Shown here: positions 24,709 to 32,893 of the stretch, piece by piece
Layout: each line of letters begins with the position of its first letter
Position numbering within the stretch: the first letter of the stretch is position 1
Assembly (NCBI RefSeq): GCF_004402235.1
Contig: NZ_SOFS01000039.1
Span: 4,415-68,414 of the forward strand
Length of the DNA stretch: 64,000 nt
DNA from: Cryobacterium glucosi
GTDB taxonomy: Bacteria > Actinomycetota > Actinomycetes > Actinomycetales > Microbacteriaceae
Direction: 5' to 3'
Position numbers and translations under genes: made by a program
Notes under the pieces: generated by a model
What the model was told of the DNA's origin: nothing
What the model saw: the letters and a program-made list of their open reading frames with translations, nothing else
Database searches by the model: none

Positions 24709-25353
24709 GTGGTAGCCAGCCAGATCCATCTCGTCCGTCACGGTGAAGTGTTCAATCCTGAGCGCGTGCTGTACGGCAGGCTGCCCGAATTCCGGCTTTC
24801 CGACCTCGGCGCCGCCATGGCGACCGCCGCTGCCGTCGACCTCGTCGAACGCGGCCGGCCGGTGCGCCGCGTCATCGCCTCCCCCCTGCAGCGCACCCGC
24901 GAGTCCGCGGCGCCCATCGCCGCGGCCTTCGGCCTGCCCGTCGAGATCGACGAGCGCATCATCGAGCCGACCAACAGATTCGAGGGTAAGCGGATGTCGG
25001 GCGAGCACGGCGCCCTGCGCGACCCGCGCAACTGGCCGGCCATGCTCAACCCGCTGCGACCGAGCTGGGGCGAACCGTACCGGGTGATCTCGGCACGGAT
25101 GCTCGCGGCCATCGACGAGGCATACAACTCCGTGACCGACGGCGACGTCGTGCTTGTCAGCCACCAGCTGCCGATCTGGATGGTGCACCGCGCCCTCGCC
25201 GGCGAGCGGCTCCCGCACGACCCGCGCGGCCGACGCTGCGCCCTGTCGAGCATCACCACGCTGTCGTGGCGGGGCGAGGGACTCGTGGAGATCAGCTACG
25301 CGAACCCGGCGGCCGCGCTGCAGGCCGGGGCCACGGATGTAGGAGCGGTGTGA
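24709..25353 (+). CDS. Histidine phosphatase family protein
   Basis: A 214-residue phosphoglycerate-mutase-like enzyme. The phospho-His motif is HLVRHGE at the start, the second arginine is in SPLQRTRESA and the second catalytic His in VLVSHQLPIW. It is probably a phosphatase; the substrate is unknown. GTG is the start; an out-of-frame ATG at 24701 hits a stop after four codons. It heads the cytochrome c maturation operon: its stop overlaps the TlpA start by four bases (GTGA). Confidence 0.9.
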   Translation: MVASQIHLVRHGEVFNPERVLYGRLPEFRLSDLGAAMATAAAVDLVERGRPVRRVIASPLQRTRESAAPIAAAFGLPVEIDERIIEPTNRFEGKRMSGEHGALRDPRNWPAMLNPLRPSWGEPYRVISARMLAAIDEAYNSVTDGDVVLVSHQLPIWMVHRALAGERLPHDPRGRRCALSSITTLSWRGEGLVEISYANPAAALQAGATDVGAV

Positions 25354-25991
25354 AGGCCGGTCCCGCGAACGGAACGCACCCGCGTCGGCGCCGTGCCGCC
25401 GGCCTGGCCGGCCTGACGGGGCTGCTCGCGCTCGCGCTCGTCCTCACCGGCTGTTCGACAGACCCCCTCGCCGACCAGTACCGCGCCGGAAGCAACAAGG
25501 GTTTCATCGCCGGCGACGGCAGCGTCACGGAGATCCCGGCCGCCGACCGCGGGGCCGCCGTGACCTGGAGCGGCGTCGACGAGACCGGCGCCACCGTGTC
25601 GAACACCGACTACGCCGGAAAAGTGCTCGTGGTCAACTTCTGGTACGCGAGTTGTGCGCCGTGCCGGGTCGAGGCCCCCGCCCTCCAGAAGCTCAACGCC
25701 GAGTTCTCCGGCAAAGGAGCCGAGTGGCTCGGCGTGAACGTGCGCGACCAGGCCGCGAACGCGATCGCGTTCAACCAGAGCTACGGCATCACCTATCCCT
25801 CGATCATGGATGTCGACGGCGGGGCCATGCAGCTCGCCTTCAGCGGCAGCATCCCGCCGAACGCGGTGCCGACCACCCTCGTGCTCGACAAGAGCGGCCG
25901 GGTCGCCGCGCGCATCCTCGGCGCCCTGTCGACGCCCTCGATCCTCGAGACCATTGTGCGCGACGCGATCGCCGAGGTCCCCGCGGCGTGA
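25350..25991 (+). CDS. TlpA/ResA-like thiol-disulfide reductase lipoprotein
   Basis: A 213-residue extracytoplasmic thioredoxin. The N-terminus is a lipoprotein signal (lipobox LTGC, Cys at about residue 34) and the active site is ASCAPCRVEAP (CAPC) in FWYASC; the end carries the cis-Pro loop AVPTTLVLD. It should reduce apocytochrome c cysteines before heme attachment, with electrons from the CcdA protein encoded next. Start is GTG 25350, overlapping the previous stop; the next gene overlaps in the same way. Confidence 0.92.
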   Translation: MKAGPANGTHPRRRRAAGLAGLTGLLALALVLTGCSTDPLADQYRAGSNKGFIAGDGSVTEIPAADRGAAVTWSGVDETGATVSNTDYAGKVLVVNFWYASCAPCRVEAPALQKLNAEFSGKGAEWLGVNVRDQAANAIAFNQSYGITYPSIMDVDGGAMQLAFSGSIPPNAVPTTLVLDKSGRVAARILGALSTPSILETIVRDAIAEVPAA

Positions 25992-26749
25992 ACAATCCCT
26001 TCGGCGAAATCGTCTTCAGCGGCCAGCTCCTGTTTGCGATTCCCATCGCGGTGCTCGCGGGGCTCGTCTCGTTCGCGTCCCCGTGCATCCTGCCGCTCGT
26101 GCCCGGCTACCTCGCATACATCGGCGGATTCACCGACGGCCGGTCGACCGCCGGTCGCGGTGACCGGCGCGGCCGGAACCGGCTCCTGGCCGGCGTCGGG
26201 CTCTTCGTGCTCGGCTTCACGCTCGTCTTCGTGCTGACCGGGGTCGTCTTCGGCGCGGCAGGCTTCTGGCTCAACCAGTACCGCGACCTCGTCACCCGGA
26301 TCGCCGGCGTTGTCGTGATCCTGCTGGGGCTCGTCTTCGTCGGCCAGTTCGCGGCCCTGCAACGCACGGTCAAGACGAGCTGGCGCCCGCGCGCGGGACT
26401 TGCGGGCGCCCCCGTGCTCGGCGCGGTCTTCGCCGTCGGCTGGACCCCGTGCACCGGTCCGACGCTCACGGCGATCAACTCGCTCAGCCTCACCACGGGC
26501 TCCCCGTGGCAGGGCGGCCTGCTCGCGCTGTTCTATGCGCTCGGACTCGGCATCCCGTTCCTTCTCATCGCGCTCGGCCTCAACTGGGCGACAGGGGCAG
26601 TGTCGTTCCTGAAACGGCACGTCCGCGCGATCAATCTGTTCGGGGGCGTGCTCCTCGTCGTCATCGGCGTCCTCATGGTGACCGGCGTCTGGAATGCCTG
26701 GCTCCTCGACCTGCAAGGAGTGATCGGCAGTTATGTCCCGGCCATCTGA
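25988..26749 (+). CDS. ccdA: CcdA-type thiol-electron transporter
   Basis: A 253-residue, six-helix membrane protein. The two redox cysteines are in FASPCILPLVPGYLAY (helix 1) and GWTPCTGPTL (helix 4), the CcdA/DsbD hallmark. It carries electrons from cytoplasmic thioredoxin across the membrane to the TlpA-like lipoprotein. It overlaps its neighbours on both sides (GTGA before, 17 bases into resB). Confidence 0.94.
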   Translation: MNNPFGEIVFSGQLLFAIPIAVLAGLVSFASPCILPLVPGYLAYIGGFTDGRSTAGRGDRRGRNRLLAGVGLFVLGFTLVFVLTGVVFGAAGFWLNQYRDLVTRIAGVVVILLGLVFVGQFAALQRTVKTSWRPRAGLAGAPVLGAVFAVGWTPCTGPTLTAINSLSLTTGSPWQGGLLALFYALGLGIPFLLIALGLNWATGAVSFLKRHVRAINLFGGVLLVVIGVLMVTGVWNAWLLDLQGVIGSYVPAI

Positions 26750-28424
26750 CCACTACGATTCCCCAGCGCCGGCCCCGGCGTCCGACGATGTCATCCAGCC
26801 CAGGCTCGGCCTCGTCGGCTGGCTGCGCTGGTTCTGGCGCCAGCTCACCAACATGCGCACCGCCCTGTTCCTGCTGCTCCTGCTGGCGATCGCCGCCGTG
26901 CCCGGTTCGCTCGTTCCGCAGCGCAGCTCAGACCCGAACGGTGTCACCCAGTACTTCGCGGACAACCCCGACCTGGCTCCCGTGCTCGACAAGATCCAGG
27001 CCTTCGACGTCTACTCCTCCGCCTGGTTCTCGGCGATCTACCTCCTCCTGTTCATCTCGCTGATCGGCTGCGTTATCCCGCGCACGAAGCACCACTTCCA
27101 GGCGCTCCGGGCCCAGCCGCCGCGCACGCCAGCGCGGCTCATGCGGCTCGCCGGCTTCACCGAACGCACGGCTCCTGCCGGCACGGATGCCGCGGCGGCG
27201 GTCGACTCCGCCCGCTCGCTCCTGAAGAAGAGCGGCTACCGCGTCGCCCTGTTCGACAGCGCGCCGGCACGCGGCGGGCGGGAATTCTCGGCGTCGGCCG
27301 AGCGCGGCTACCTGCGCGAGACCGGAAACCTCGTGTTCCACTTCGCGCTCGTCGGCATCCTGATCACTGTCGGCTTCGGCAGTGGCTTCGGGTTCAGCGG
27401 CCAACGGGTGCTCGTCGAGGGCCAGACCTTCGTGAACACCCTGCTCGCCTACGACTCGTTCAGCCCGGGGCGGTTCTTCAGTGACTCGAGCCTCGAGCCG
27501 TACAAGCTCACCCTCGACGACTTCAGCGTCACCTACGAGACCCAGAACCTCGAGGCGTACGGCCAGGCGATCGACTACTCCGCTGCCGTCAGCGTCACCC
27601 GCCGCGGCGAGGCCCTCCAGACCGGCGTCGTCAAGGTGAACGCCCCGATGCGCACCGGCGGCACCGATGTGTACCTGCTCGGCAACGGCTACGCGCCCTC
27701 GATCACCGTCAAGGACCCCAACGGGGTCGTCGTCTTCACCGACGCGGTGCCGTTCCTGCCGCAGGACGCGAACCTCACCTCGCTCGGCGTGATCAAGGTG
27801 CCGGACGGCCTCAGCGAACAGCTCGGCATGATCGGCTTCTTCTACCCGACGCAGGCCGCCAGTTCGACGGGCGCCTTCTACTCGTCGTACCCGGACCTCG
27901 AATACCCGATGCTCACCCTGAACATCTACTCTGGCGACCTCGGGTTGAACGCGGGAGTGCCGACATCCGTCTACTCGCTCAACACCGACAAGATGACGCG
28001 GCTCACCGGTGGCAAGACCGGCGTGGAGTCGCTCGAACTCAAGCCGGGGGAGACCCAGCAGCTGCCGAACGGACTCGGCTCCGTCACGTTCAACGACGCG
28101 CACCCCGGCGCCGCCGCGAACGATTTCTCCGGCTCGGTGCTGCGGTTCGCGTCCTTCGACATCCACCACGACCCGACGCAGGTCTGGGTGCTGTCCTTCG
28201 CGATCCTCGCCCTGCTCGGGCTGCTCACGAGCCTGTTCGTGCCGCGGCGGCGAGTCTGGGTCAAGGCGATCGAGAGCGAAGACGGATCGCTGACCCTCGA
28301 GTACGCGGGACTCGCCCGCGGCGAGGACCCGGCCCTCGAAGCGGCCGTGACCGACATCGCAGACCGCCACGGGCGACTGCTGGTATCCTCCACATCAGCC
28401 GTCCCGGCAACCGAACAGAATTAG
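26733..28424 (+). CDS. resB: Cytochrome c biogenesis protein ResB
   Basis: A 563-residue System II heme-lyase subunit. Three N-terminal membrane segments (FLLLLLAIAAVPGSLVPQR first), a large extracytoplasmic domain from about 230 to 480, and a fourth segment (VLSFAILALLGLLTSLFVP) near residue 485-505 followed by a cytoplasmic tail. With CcsB it forms the heme delivery and ligation complex. The ATG at 26733 lies within ccdA; the gene's TAG stop is also part of the -10 box of ccsB. Confidence 0.94.
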   Translation: MSRPSDHYDSPAPAPASDDVIQPRLGLVGWLRWFWRQLTNMRTALFLLLLLAIAAVPGSLVPQRSSDPNGVTQYFADNPDLAPVLDKIQAFDVYSSAWFSAIYLLLFISLIGCVIPRTKHHFQALRAQPPRTPARLMRLAGFTERTAPAGTDAAAAVDSARSLLKKSGYRVALFDSAPARGGREFSASAERGYLRETGNLVFHFALVGILITVGFGSGFGFSGQRVLVEGQTFVNTLLAYDSFSPGRFFSDSSLEPYKLTLDDFSVTYETQNLEAYGQAIDYSAAVSVTRRGEALQTGVVKVNAPMRTGGTDVYLLGNGYAPSITVKDPNGVVVFTDAVPFLPQDANLTSLGVIKVPDGLSEQLGMIGFFYPTQAASSTGAFYSSYPDLEYPMLTLNIYSGDLGLNAGVPTSVYSLNTDKMTRLTGGKTGVESLELKPGETQQLPNGLGSVTFNDAHPGAAANDFSGSVLRFASFDIHHDPTQVWVLSFAILALLGLLTSLFVPRRRVWVKAIESEDGSLTLEYAGLARGEDPALEAAVTDIADRHGRLLVSSTSAVPATEQN

Positions 28425-28427
28425 GCT
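28422..28427 (+). promoter_or_regulatory. Internal -10 box (TAGGCT) of ccsB built on the resB stop codon
   Basis: TAGGCT starts with the resB stop TAG and is six bases before the GTG of ccsB, so ccsB may have its own leaderless transcript in addition to read-through from upstream. Confidence 0.5.
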
Positions 28428-28433
28428 GACCAC

Positions 28434-29507
28434 GTGAATCTCAACGAGCTCTCGATCCTGAGCCTGTACTCGGCGATGGCCGTCTATGCGCTCGCCTTCA
28501 TTTCCTTCGCCTTCGACCTCGCCAAGCGCTCCGCGGCCGTCAAGACGGCGGACGAGGCGACGGGCCTCGCGGCGCTCGCCTCCGTACCGGTCGGCGTCGG
28601 CGCGGCTAATGGGGCGCAACCGGCGGGCAGGGACGCGACCCTCGATCCGGGGAAGCCTGCGGGCAAGGCCGGTGCCGCGGCATCCGCCGGAACGATCGTG
28701 AACCGGATCAGCGCCCGCATCGCCAACGACGCCGCCACCCCGTACGGCCGCTCGAAGAGCCTGCGGATCGGCGTCTCGCTCACCGTGCTGGCCTGGGCGA
28801 TCCACTTGATGGCCGACGTGCTGCGCGGCTTCGCCGCCGGGCGGGTGCCGTGGGCCAACATGTACGAGTTCGCGATGACGGGCACCCTGCTCATCGTGAC
28901 CGTGTTCCTGATCGTGCTCACCCGCGCGGACCTGCGCTTCCTCGGCACCTTCGTGACCGGCATGGTGCTCGTGCTGCTCGGCATCGCGGCGCTGCGCTTC
29001 TATGTCGAGGTCGCCCCGCTGCCGCCGGCGCTCCAGTCGGCATGGCTCGTGATCCACGTCTTCGTCGCCTCGCTCGGAACCGGGTTCTTCGCGCTCGGCT
29101 TCGCGCTCTCCGTGGTGCAACTGCTGCAGTTCCGGCGGGAGGCGCTCGTCACGACCGCCGGCCGGGTGCGCCTCCGCTTCCTCGCGACGCTGCCCTCGGC
29201 AGCGACGCTCGAGAACCTGGCGTACCGGGTTCACATCATCGGCTTCATCCTCTGGACGTTCACCCTGATGGCCGGTTCGATCTGGGCGGAGAAGGCCTGG
29301 GGCCGTTATTGGGGCTGGGACACCAAGGAGGTCTGGACCTTCATCATCTGGACCATCTACGCCGGCTACATCCACGCCCGTGCAACCAGGGGCTGGCGCG
29401 GTTCCCGCTCCGCGTGGCTCGCGATCGTCGGTTTCAGCGCCGTGATGTTCAACTTCGGCGTCGTGAACGTCTTCTTCAAGGGACTGCACGCATACTCGGG
29501 CCTCTAA
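28434..29507 (+). CDS. ccsB: Cytochrome c biogenesis protein CcsB (ResC)
   Basis: A 357-residue membrane protein of the heme-handling superfamily. The tryptophan-rich WWD motif is WGRYWGWDTKEVWTFIIW (residues about 285-302), which presents heme outside the membrane, and conserved His residues flank it. Eight hydrophobic segments; residues 40-85 are a Gly/Ala-rich loop. It completes the histidine phosphatase-tlpA-ccdA-resB-ccsB operon and is convergent with menC. Confidence 0.94.
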   Translation: MNLNELSILSLYSAMAVYALAFISFAFDLAKRSAAVKTADEATGLAALASVPVGVGAANGAQPAGRDATLDPGKPAGKAGAAASAGTIVNRISARIANDAATPYGRSKSLRIGVSLTVLAWAIHLMADVLRGFAAGRVPWANMYEFAMTGTLLIVTVFLIVLTRADLRFLGTFVTGMVLVLLGIAALRFYVEVAPLPPALQSAWLVIHVFVASLGTGFFALGFALSVVQLLQFRREALVTTAGRVRLRFLATLPSAATLENLAYRVHIIGFILWTFTLMAGSIWAEKAWGRYWGWDTKEVWTFIIWTIYAGYIHARATRGWRGSRSAWLAIVGFSAVMFNFGVVNVFFKGLHAYSGL

Positions 29508-29528
29508 CCCGGCATCCGCCCGGGCGGG

Positions 29529-30542
29529 TCAGTCCGTGATGGCGTCCATGATGGCGGGTTCGGCGGCGAGCAGGGCGTAGCAGCGGCTGAGGCGGGCGAG
29601 CCACCAGGCGCTGCGCTCGGCGGATGCCGCGTAGCGGTCGAGCAGGTCGGCGTCGGGCACGACGCGGCGAACCGGGATCCGGCCGTCGACCGGCAGCAGC
29701 GGGTCGTGGGTGACATCGGCGGCGAGCAGCGAGGCGGTGCCGAGGCCGCAGTCGAACTCGAGGCCGGGGATCGCGGCGGCGAGGTGCGCGCCCATCGCGA
29801 TGCCGACCGAGGTGTCGAGGGCACTCGAGACCACGACGGGCAGGCCGGCCAGCGCAACGAGGTCGAGTGCGACGTGAATCCCGCCGAGCGGTGCCGCCTT
29901 GATCACGAGGATGTCGGCCGAGCCCGTGGTCGCCACGAGCAGCGGGTCATCGGCGCGGCGCACGCTCTCGTCGGCGGCGACGGGGATGCCGAGGTAGTCG
30001 GCGGAGCGACGGCGGATCTCGGCGAGTTCCTCGATGCTCGCGCACGGCTGTTCGACGTACTCGAGGTCGAACTCGCCGAGGGCGTTCAGGGCGTGTTCGG
30101 CTTCGTCGAGGTTCCAGAGGCCGTTCGCGTCCACACGGATGCGCCCCTCCGGTCCCAGCACCCGGCGCACGGCGCGCACGCGGGCGACGTCTTCTGCGAG
30201 GGTCTGCCCGGGGGCGGCCACCTTCACCTTGGCCGTGCGGCACCCCGGAAAGCGGGCGAGGACATCCGCCACGAGTTCCGCGTCGATTGCAGGGACGGTC
30301 GCGTTGACCGGGATGCTCTCGCGCAGGAGGGCGGGCGTCGGGGTCCAGCCGAAGTCGATCGCGGCGCGCAGCCAGGCGACGGACTCTGCGTCGTCGTACT
30401 CGGCGAACGGCGCGAACTCCGTCCAGCCCTCCGGTCCTTCGAGGAGGAGTGCCTCGCGGGTGTCGATTCCGCGGAATCGGGTGATGAGCGGCAACGCGAC
30501 AATGCGGGCCGTTCCGAGCAACTCTGCGAGTGGGGGAAGCAT
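29529..30542 (-). CDS. menC: o-Succinylbenzoate synthase
   Basis: A 337-residue enolase-superfamily enzyme that dehydrates SHCHC to o-succinylbenzoate in menaquinone synthesis. Catalytic lysine in TAKVKVA, metal ligands in RVDANGLW, EYVEQP and AADES, and second lysine in LVIKAAPLGG are all in order. Length fits the actinobacterial form. CAGACT lies six bases before the ATG and may be its -10 box. It stands between ccsB and the DUF7882-like cassette, away from the other men genes but within 3 kb. Confidence 0.94.
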   Translation of the reverse strand: MLPPLAELLGTARIVALPLITRFRGIDTREALLLEGPEGWTEFAPFAEYDDAESVAWLRAAIDFGWTPTPALLRESIPVNATVPAIDAELVADVLARFPGCRTAKVKVAAPGQTLAEDVARVRAVRRVLGPEGRIRVDANGLWNLDEAEHALNALGEFDLEYVEQPCASIEELAEIRRRSADYLGIPVAADESVRRADDPLLVATTGSADILVIKAAPLGGIHVALDLVALAGLPVVVSSALDTSVGIAMGAHLAAAIPGLEFDCGLGTASLLAADVTHDPLLPVDGRIPVRRVVPDADLLDRYAASAERSAWWLARLSRCYALLAAEPAIMDAITD

Positions 30543-30615
30543 GCTTCCAGTCTGCCAGCCGGGCGCGGGTGCGGGCGACCGTGCCGCCGCACGCGTCGGG
30601 GCGTGCGCGCCAGAA

Positions 30616-30655
30616 GCGCCGTTCCGCGCCAGGCCTGCCGGGCGCGGAACGGCGC
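30616..30655. repeat. Dispersed palindrome, copy 1 (15-bp perfect arms)
   Basis: Arms 30616-30630 and 30641-30655 pair perfectly around a ten-base loop, 35 bases after the 87-residue gene. Bases 30617-30634 match 33956-33973 inside menE in 17 of 18 positions, and the right arms match in 17 of 19; the differing pair is C:G here and A:T there. It could also act as a terminator for the cassette. Confidence 0.75.
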
Positions 30656-30689
30656 AGTGGGCGCGCGGCGGAGCGGACCGTGCGGGCGG

Positions 30690-30953
30690 CTAGAGGGAGT
30701 CGTGGTTGAAGGCGCCGTCGACCTCGAGGTCGAGGTCGTCCCCGTTGGTGGGTTTGACGTCGATAACCGCGAACGCGATGCCGGGCGCGATCAGGAGATA
30801 GGCGTCCTCGAAGCGGCCGCCGCCGCTGTTGACCGGAAGCCAGTACGGCTGCCCGGACGTGACGGCCGCGTTGATCTCATTCCGGAGCGACTCTGCGGAC
30901 CGGCCGCCCAGGGAGTACTGCTGACCGCCATAGACGATGTCGATGCGAATCAT
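30690..30953 (-). CDS. 87-residue protein of unknown function, cassette partner
   Basis: An intact small soluble frame, MIRIDIVYGGQQYSLGG at the start and acidic at the end (GDDLDLEVDG). No known domain is recognised; hydrophobic alternation suggests a beta-rich fold. Its ATG overlaps the stop of the DUF7882-like gene by four bases (ATGA), so both are made from one transcript and may interact. No partner gene of this kind follows copy 1 at 12.6 kb. Confidence 0.7.
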   Translation of the reverse strand: MIRIDIVYGGQQYSLGGRSAESLRNEINAAVTSGQPYWLPVNSGGGRFEDAYLLIAPGIAFAVIDVKPTNGDDLDLEVDGAFNHDSL

Positions 30954-31282
30954 GGTTCATCCTTCGTCGCGAGCACGGATGCCGGCCGGTGCGGTTCGGG
31001 GACGAGCTGCAAACCGCCAGAGGAGTTGGCGGTCAGCATGAGCGCCTCCACCCAGTCGCGATTGAGGCTCGGCGAGCGACCGCCGAAGTATTTGAAGGCG
31101 AGCGGGATGGCCGGATGCAGCCAGATCGTGCTGCGACCGTCGCCTCCGGACGGGTCGTCCCTCCACGTGAAGTAGAAGCACTCTCCCCGGCGCAGCTTGG
31201 CTCCGATGACCACCTGGATGTGCGCCAGGATGCGATCATCAAAGTCGGCCGTCACCGTCGAGTTATAGGTGAGCTTTCCCAT
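30950..31282 (-). CDS. DUF7882-like small protein of unknown function (copy 2)
   Basis: A 110-residue protein starting MGKLTYNS. It shares with copy 1 the blocks DFDDRILAH, KLRRGE and TANSSGGL, and about half of the remaining positions by eye. No transmembrane segment, no nuclease or ligase motif. GAGGGAA precedes the ATG. Together with the 87-residue gene it forms a two-gene unit inserted between the menaquinone genes and the sigma factor. The common database name DNA ligase is not supported. Confidence 0.75.
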   Translation of the reverse strand: MGKLTYNSTVTADFDDRILAHIQVVIGAKLRRGECFYFTWRDDPSGGDGRSTIWLHPAIPLAFKYFGGRSPSLNRDWVEALMLTANSSGGLQLVPEPHRPASVLATKDEP

Positions 31283-31366
31283 GATTCCCTCGTTGGCGCG
31301 TCATAAGGAATTATTGCTACAAAATCGAGACGTTGCCAATGCTCAGTTCGGGGGGTCCCCCGGAGA

Positions 31367-31398
31367 GCCGTGGAAAAGTTCAGTGCCGTGGAAAAGTT
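31367..31398. repeat. 14-bp direct repeat, period 18
   Basis: GCCGTGGAAAAGTT occurs at 31367-31380 and 31385-31398, four bases apart, in the gap between the DUF7882-like gene and the sigma factor terminator. Nothing else in the window matches; it could be a paired protein site. Confidence 0.55.
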
Positions 31399-31411
31399 GG
31401 GTCACGCCGGA

Positions 31412-31450
31412 ACCGGGTTGTGCGGGTGCTCACGCACCCGCACAACCGGT
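31412..31450 (-). terminator. Hairpin downstream of the sigma factor
   Basis: A 17-bp stem with one bulged G (core 31416-31429 with 31434-31447 perfect over 14 bp) around a four-base loop, 27 bases after the sigma factor stop. No T tract. Confidence 0.65.
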
Positions 31451-31476
31451 CATCGACGGACCAGGCCTGCGGGCAT

Positions 31477-32502
31477 CTAATCGCGCAGGTACCGTTCGAG
31501 CCGGGGCACGTGCAGGAGGGCCAGCGCGCGCTTCTCGATCTGGCGGACCCGCTCCCGCGTGACGCCCTGGATGACGGCGATCTGGTCGAGGGTGCGCGGT
31601 TCGTCGCCGTCGAGCCCGAATCGGGCCTTCAGGATCGACCGCTCCCGCGGCGGCAGCGCGTCGAGGTAGAAGCAGATGTCCGCGGCACGCAGCGTGACCG
31701 TCGCATACTCGTCCGGCTGCGGCAGGTCGTCGTCGATGATGAGCTCCGAGATGTCTCCGACGCCGTCACCGACCGGGGAATGCAGGGAAATCGGCTCATT
31801 GTCGTACTGCAGCAGCCGCGAGACGTCGCGGATGGGGATCTGCGCCGCCTCGGAGAGCTCCTTGAGCGAGGGGTCGCGGTCGAGGGTGCTCGTGAGGTCG
31901 CGGCGGATGCGCTTGATCTTGTTGAGCTTCTCCGCGGTGTGCACGGGGATGCGGATCATCCGGGACTTGTCGGCCATTCCGCGGTGAATCGCCTGGCGGA
32001 TCCACCAGGTCGCGTAGGTAGAGAACTTGTATCCGGTCATGAAGTCGTACTTCTCGACCGCTCGGACGAGGCCGATGTTGCCGTCCTGGACGAGGTCCAT
32101 GATCGGCACCCCGCGGCCGGAGTAGTGCTTGGCGATGCTGACGACGAGGCGGAGGTTGGCTTCGATGAAGTGGTTCTTCGCCCGGCCGCCGTCGTGGGCG
32201 AGCCAGGCGAGTTCCCGGGAAAGCTCGTGGTCGTCGACCCCGTGCGCGAGCTTCTCTGCGGCGAACAGGCCGACCTCGATCCGCCGGGCGAGGTTGACCT
32301 CGTCCTCGGCGCTCAGGAGGGGGCCCTTGCCGATGCGGCGCAGGTAGTCGCCGAAGGCATCCGTGGATGCCCTGCTGTAGCGGGACGCTGCCGTACTGCC
32401 GGCCGAACGCTGGGATGAGCCGGCCGGGTTGATCGAGGGGAGCGGGGCGCGGTAGGAGTCGGGAGAATCGAAGTGGTCGTGGGCCGGTGCCGACGTGTTC
32501 AT
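31477..32502 (-). CDS. RpoD-family group 2 sigma factor (SigB/HrdB-like)
   Basis: A 341-residue sigma-70. Region 1.2 is DAFGDYLRRIGKGPLLSAEDE, region 2 contains DLVQDGNIGLVRAVEKYDFMTGYKFSTYATWWIRQAI (shown in parts), and region 4.2 is TLDQIAVIQGVTRERVRQIEKRAL. It recognises standard -10/-35 promoters. The short N-terminus without the acidic region 1.1 of primary sigma A points to a group 2 factor, as SigB in other actinobacteria; it is probably non-essential and stress- or growth-phase-linked. The ATG at 32502 has no Shine-Dalgarno site but follows the stop of a 54-codon ORF by eight bases, suggesting coupled translation. Confidence 0.9.
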   Translation of the reverse strand: MNTSAPAHDHFDSPDSYRAPLPSINPAGSSQRSAGSTAASRYSRASTDAFGDYLRRIGKGPLLSAEDEVNLARRIEVGLFAAEKLAHGVDDHELSRELAWLAHDGGRAKNHFIEANLRLVVSIAKHYSGRGVPIMDLVQDGNIGLVRAVEKYDFMTGYKFSTYATWWIRQAIHRGMADKSRMIRIPVHTAEKLNKIKRIRRDLTSTLDRDPSLKELSEAAQIPIRDVSRLLQYDNEPISLHSPVGDGVGDISELIIDDDLPQPDEYATVTLRAADICFYLDALPPRERSILKARFGLDGDEPRTLDQIAVIQGVTRERVRQIEKRALALLHVPRLERYLRD

Positions 32503-32510
32503 CGTGACGG

Positions 32511-32675
32511 TCACGGTCGCACCGCCGTTCCGATGGCGTTCTGGTGTTTTCTGGTGTTTTCTGCCGGGGTCATGCGGATGCTGACGGCGCTGATGGTGCT
32601 GTGGGTTCGGGTTGCCACGTCGTTGTGGAGTGGCAGGTCGATCGGGGCTTTTGACTGTGTGTCTAGGTCGTTCAT
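32511..32675 (-). CDS. 54-codon leader ORF upstream of the sigma factor
   Basis: ATG at 32675 is preceded by GGAGGTAG (32679-32686), one of the strongest Shine-Dalgarno sites in the window. The frame MNDLDTQSKAPIDLPLHN... ends in AVRP-stop eight bases before the sigma factor ATG, which itself lacks a ribosome site. No homologue is recognised. It may be a small protein or a leader peptide whose translation controls the sigma factor. Two TTCTGGTGTT units (32532-32555 region) cause the repeat ENTRKHQN. Confidence 0.6.
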   Translation of the reverse strand: MNDLDTQSKAPIDLPLHNDVATRTHSTISAVSIRMTPAENTRKHQNAIGTAVRP

Positions 32676-32704
32676 GACTACCTCCGGGTCTCACTGAGAC
32701 CACA

Positions 32705-32733
32705 AGTACACATGGTGAAAATGAGGCGCTCAA
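32705..32733 (-). promoter_or_regulatory. Putative promoter of leader ORF and sigma factor
   Basis: TTGAGC (32728-32733), 17 bases, TGTACT (32705-32710); the start would be near 32698, leaving a 23-base leader before ATG 32675. The left arm of the inverted repeat lies in the spacer. Confidence 0.45.
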
Positions 32734-32779
32734 GGGGGTTGACTTTGCCACCACAAAAGGGGTATTTCTCATTTTCACC
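32714..32779. promoter_or_regulatory. Separated inverted repeat, likely paired operator
   Basis: GGTGAAAATGAG (32714-32725) and its exact reverse complement (32768-32779) are centred 54 bp apart, about five helical turns. They flank TTGACT-18-TATTTC (32739-32768), a possible rightward promoter, and the left arm overlaps the sigma factor promoter. A repressor acting on the sigma factor and perhaps menB is the natural reading. Confidence 0.55.
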
Positions 32780-32881
32780 GGCGTGTCGTTTGGTTTTTCA
32801 GGCCTGAGTATGTGTGAGAGCGCGCCCATCCGCGCGCTGTCCAGCCGGCACCCCTCGGGTCCGCGCGCGGGGTCCGCCGCG

Positions 32882-32887
32882 TAGGCT
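32882..32887 (+). promoter_or_regulatory. -10 box (TAGGCT) of menB, leaderless
   Basis: TAGGCT is six bases before ATG 32894. Confidence 0.6.
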
Positions 32888-32893
32888 TGCAGC

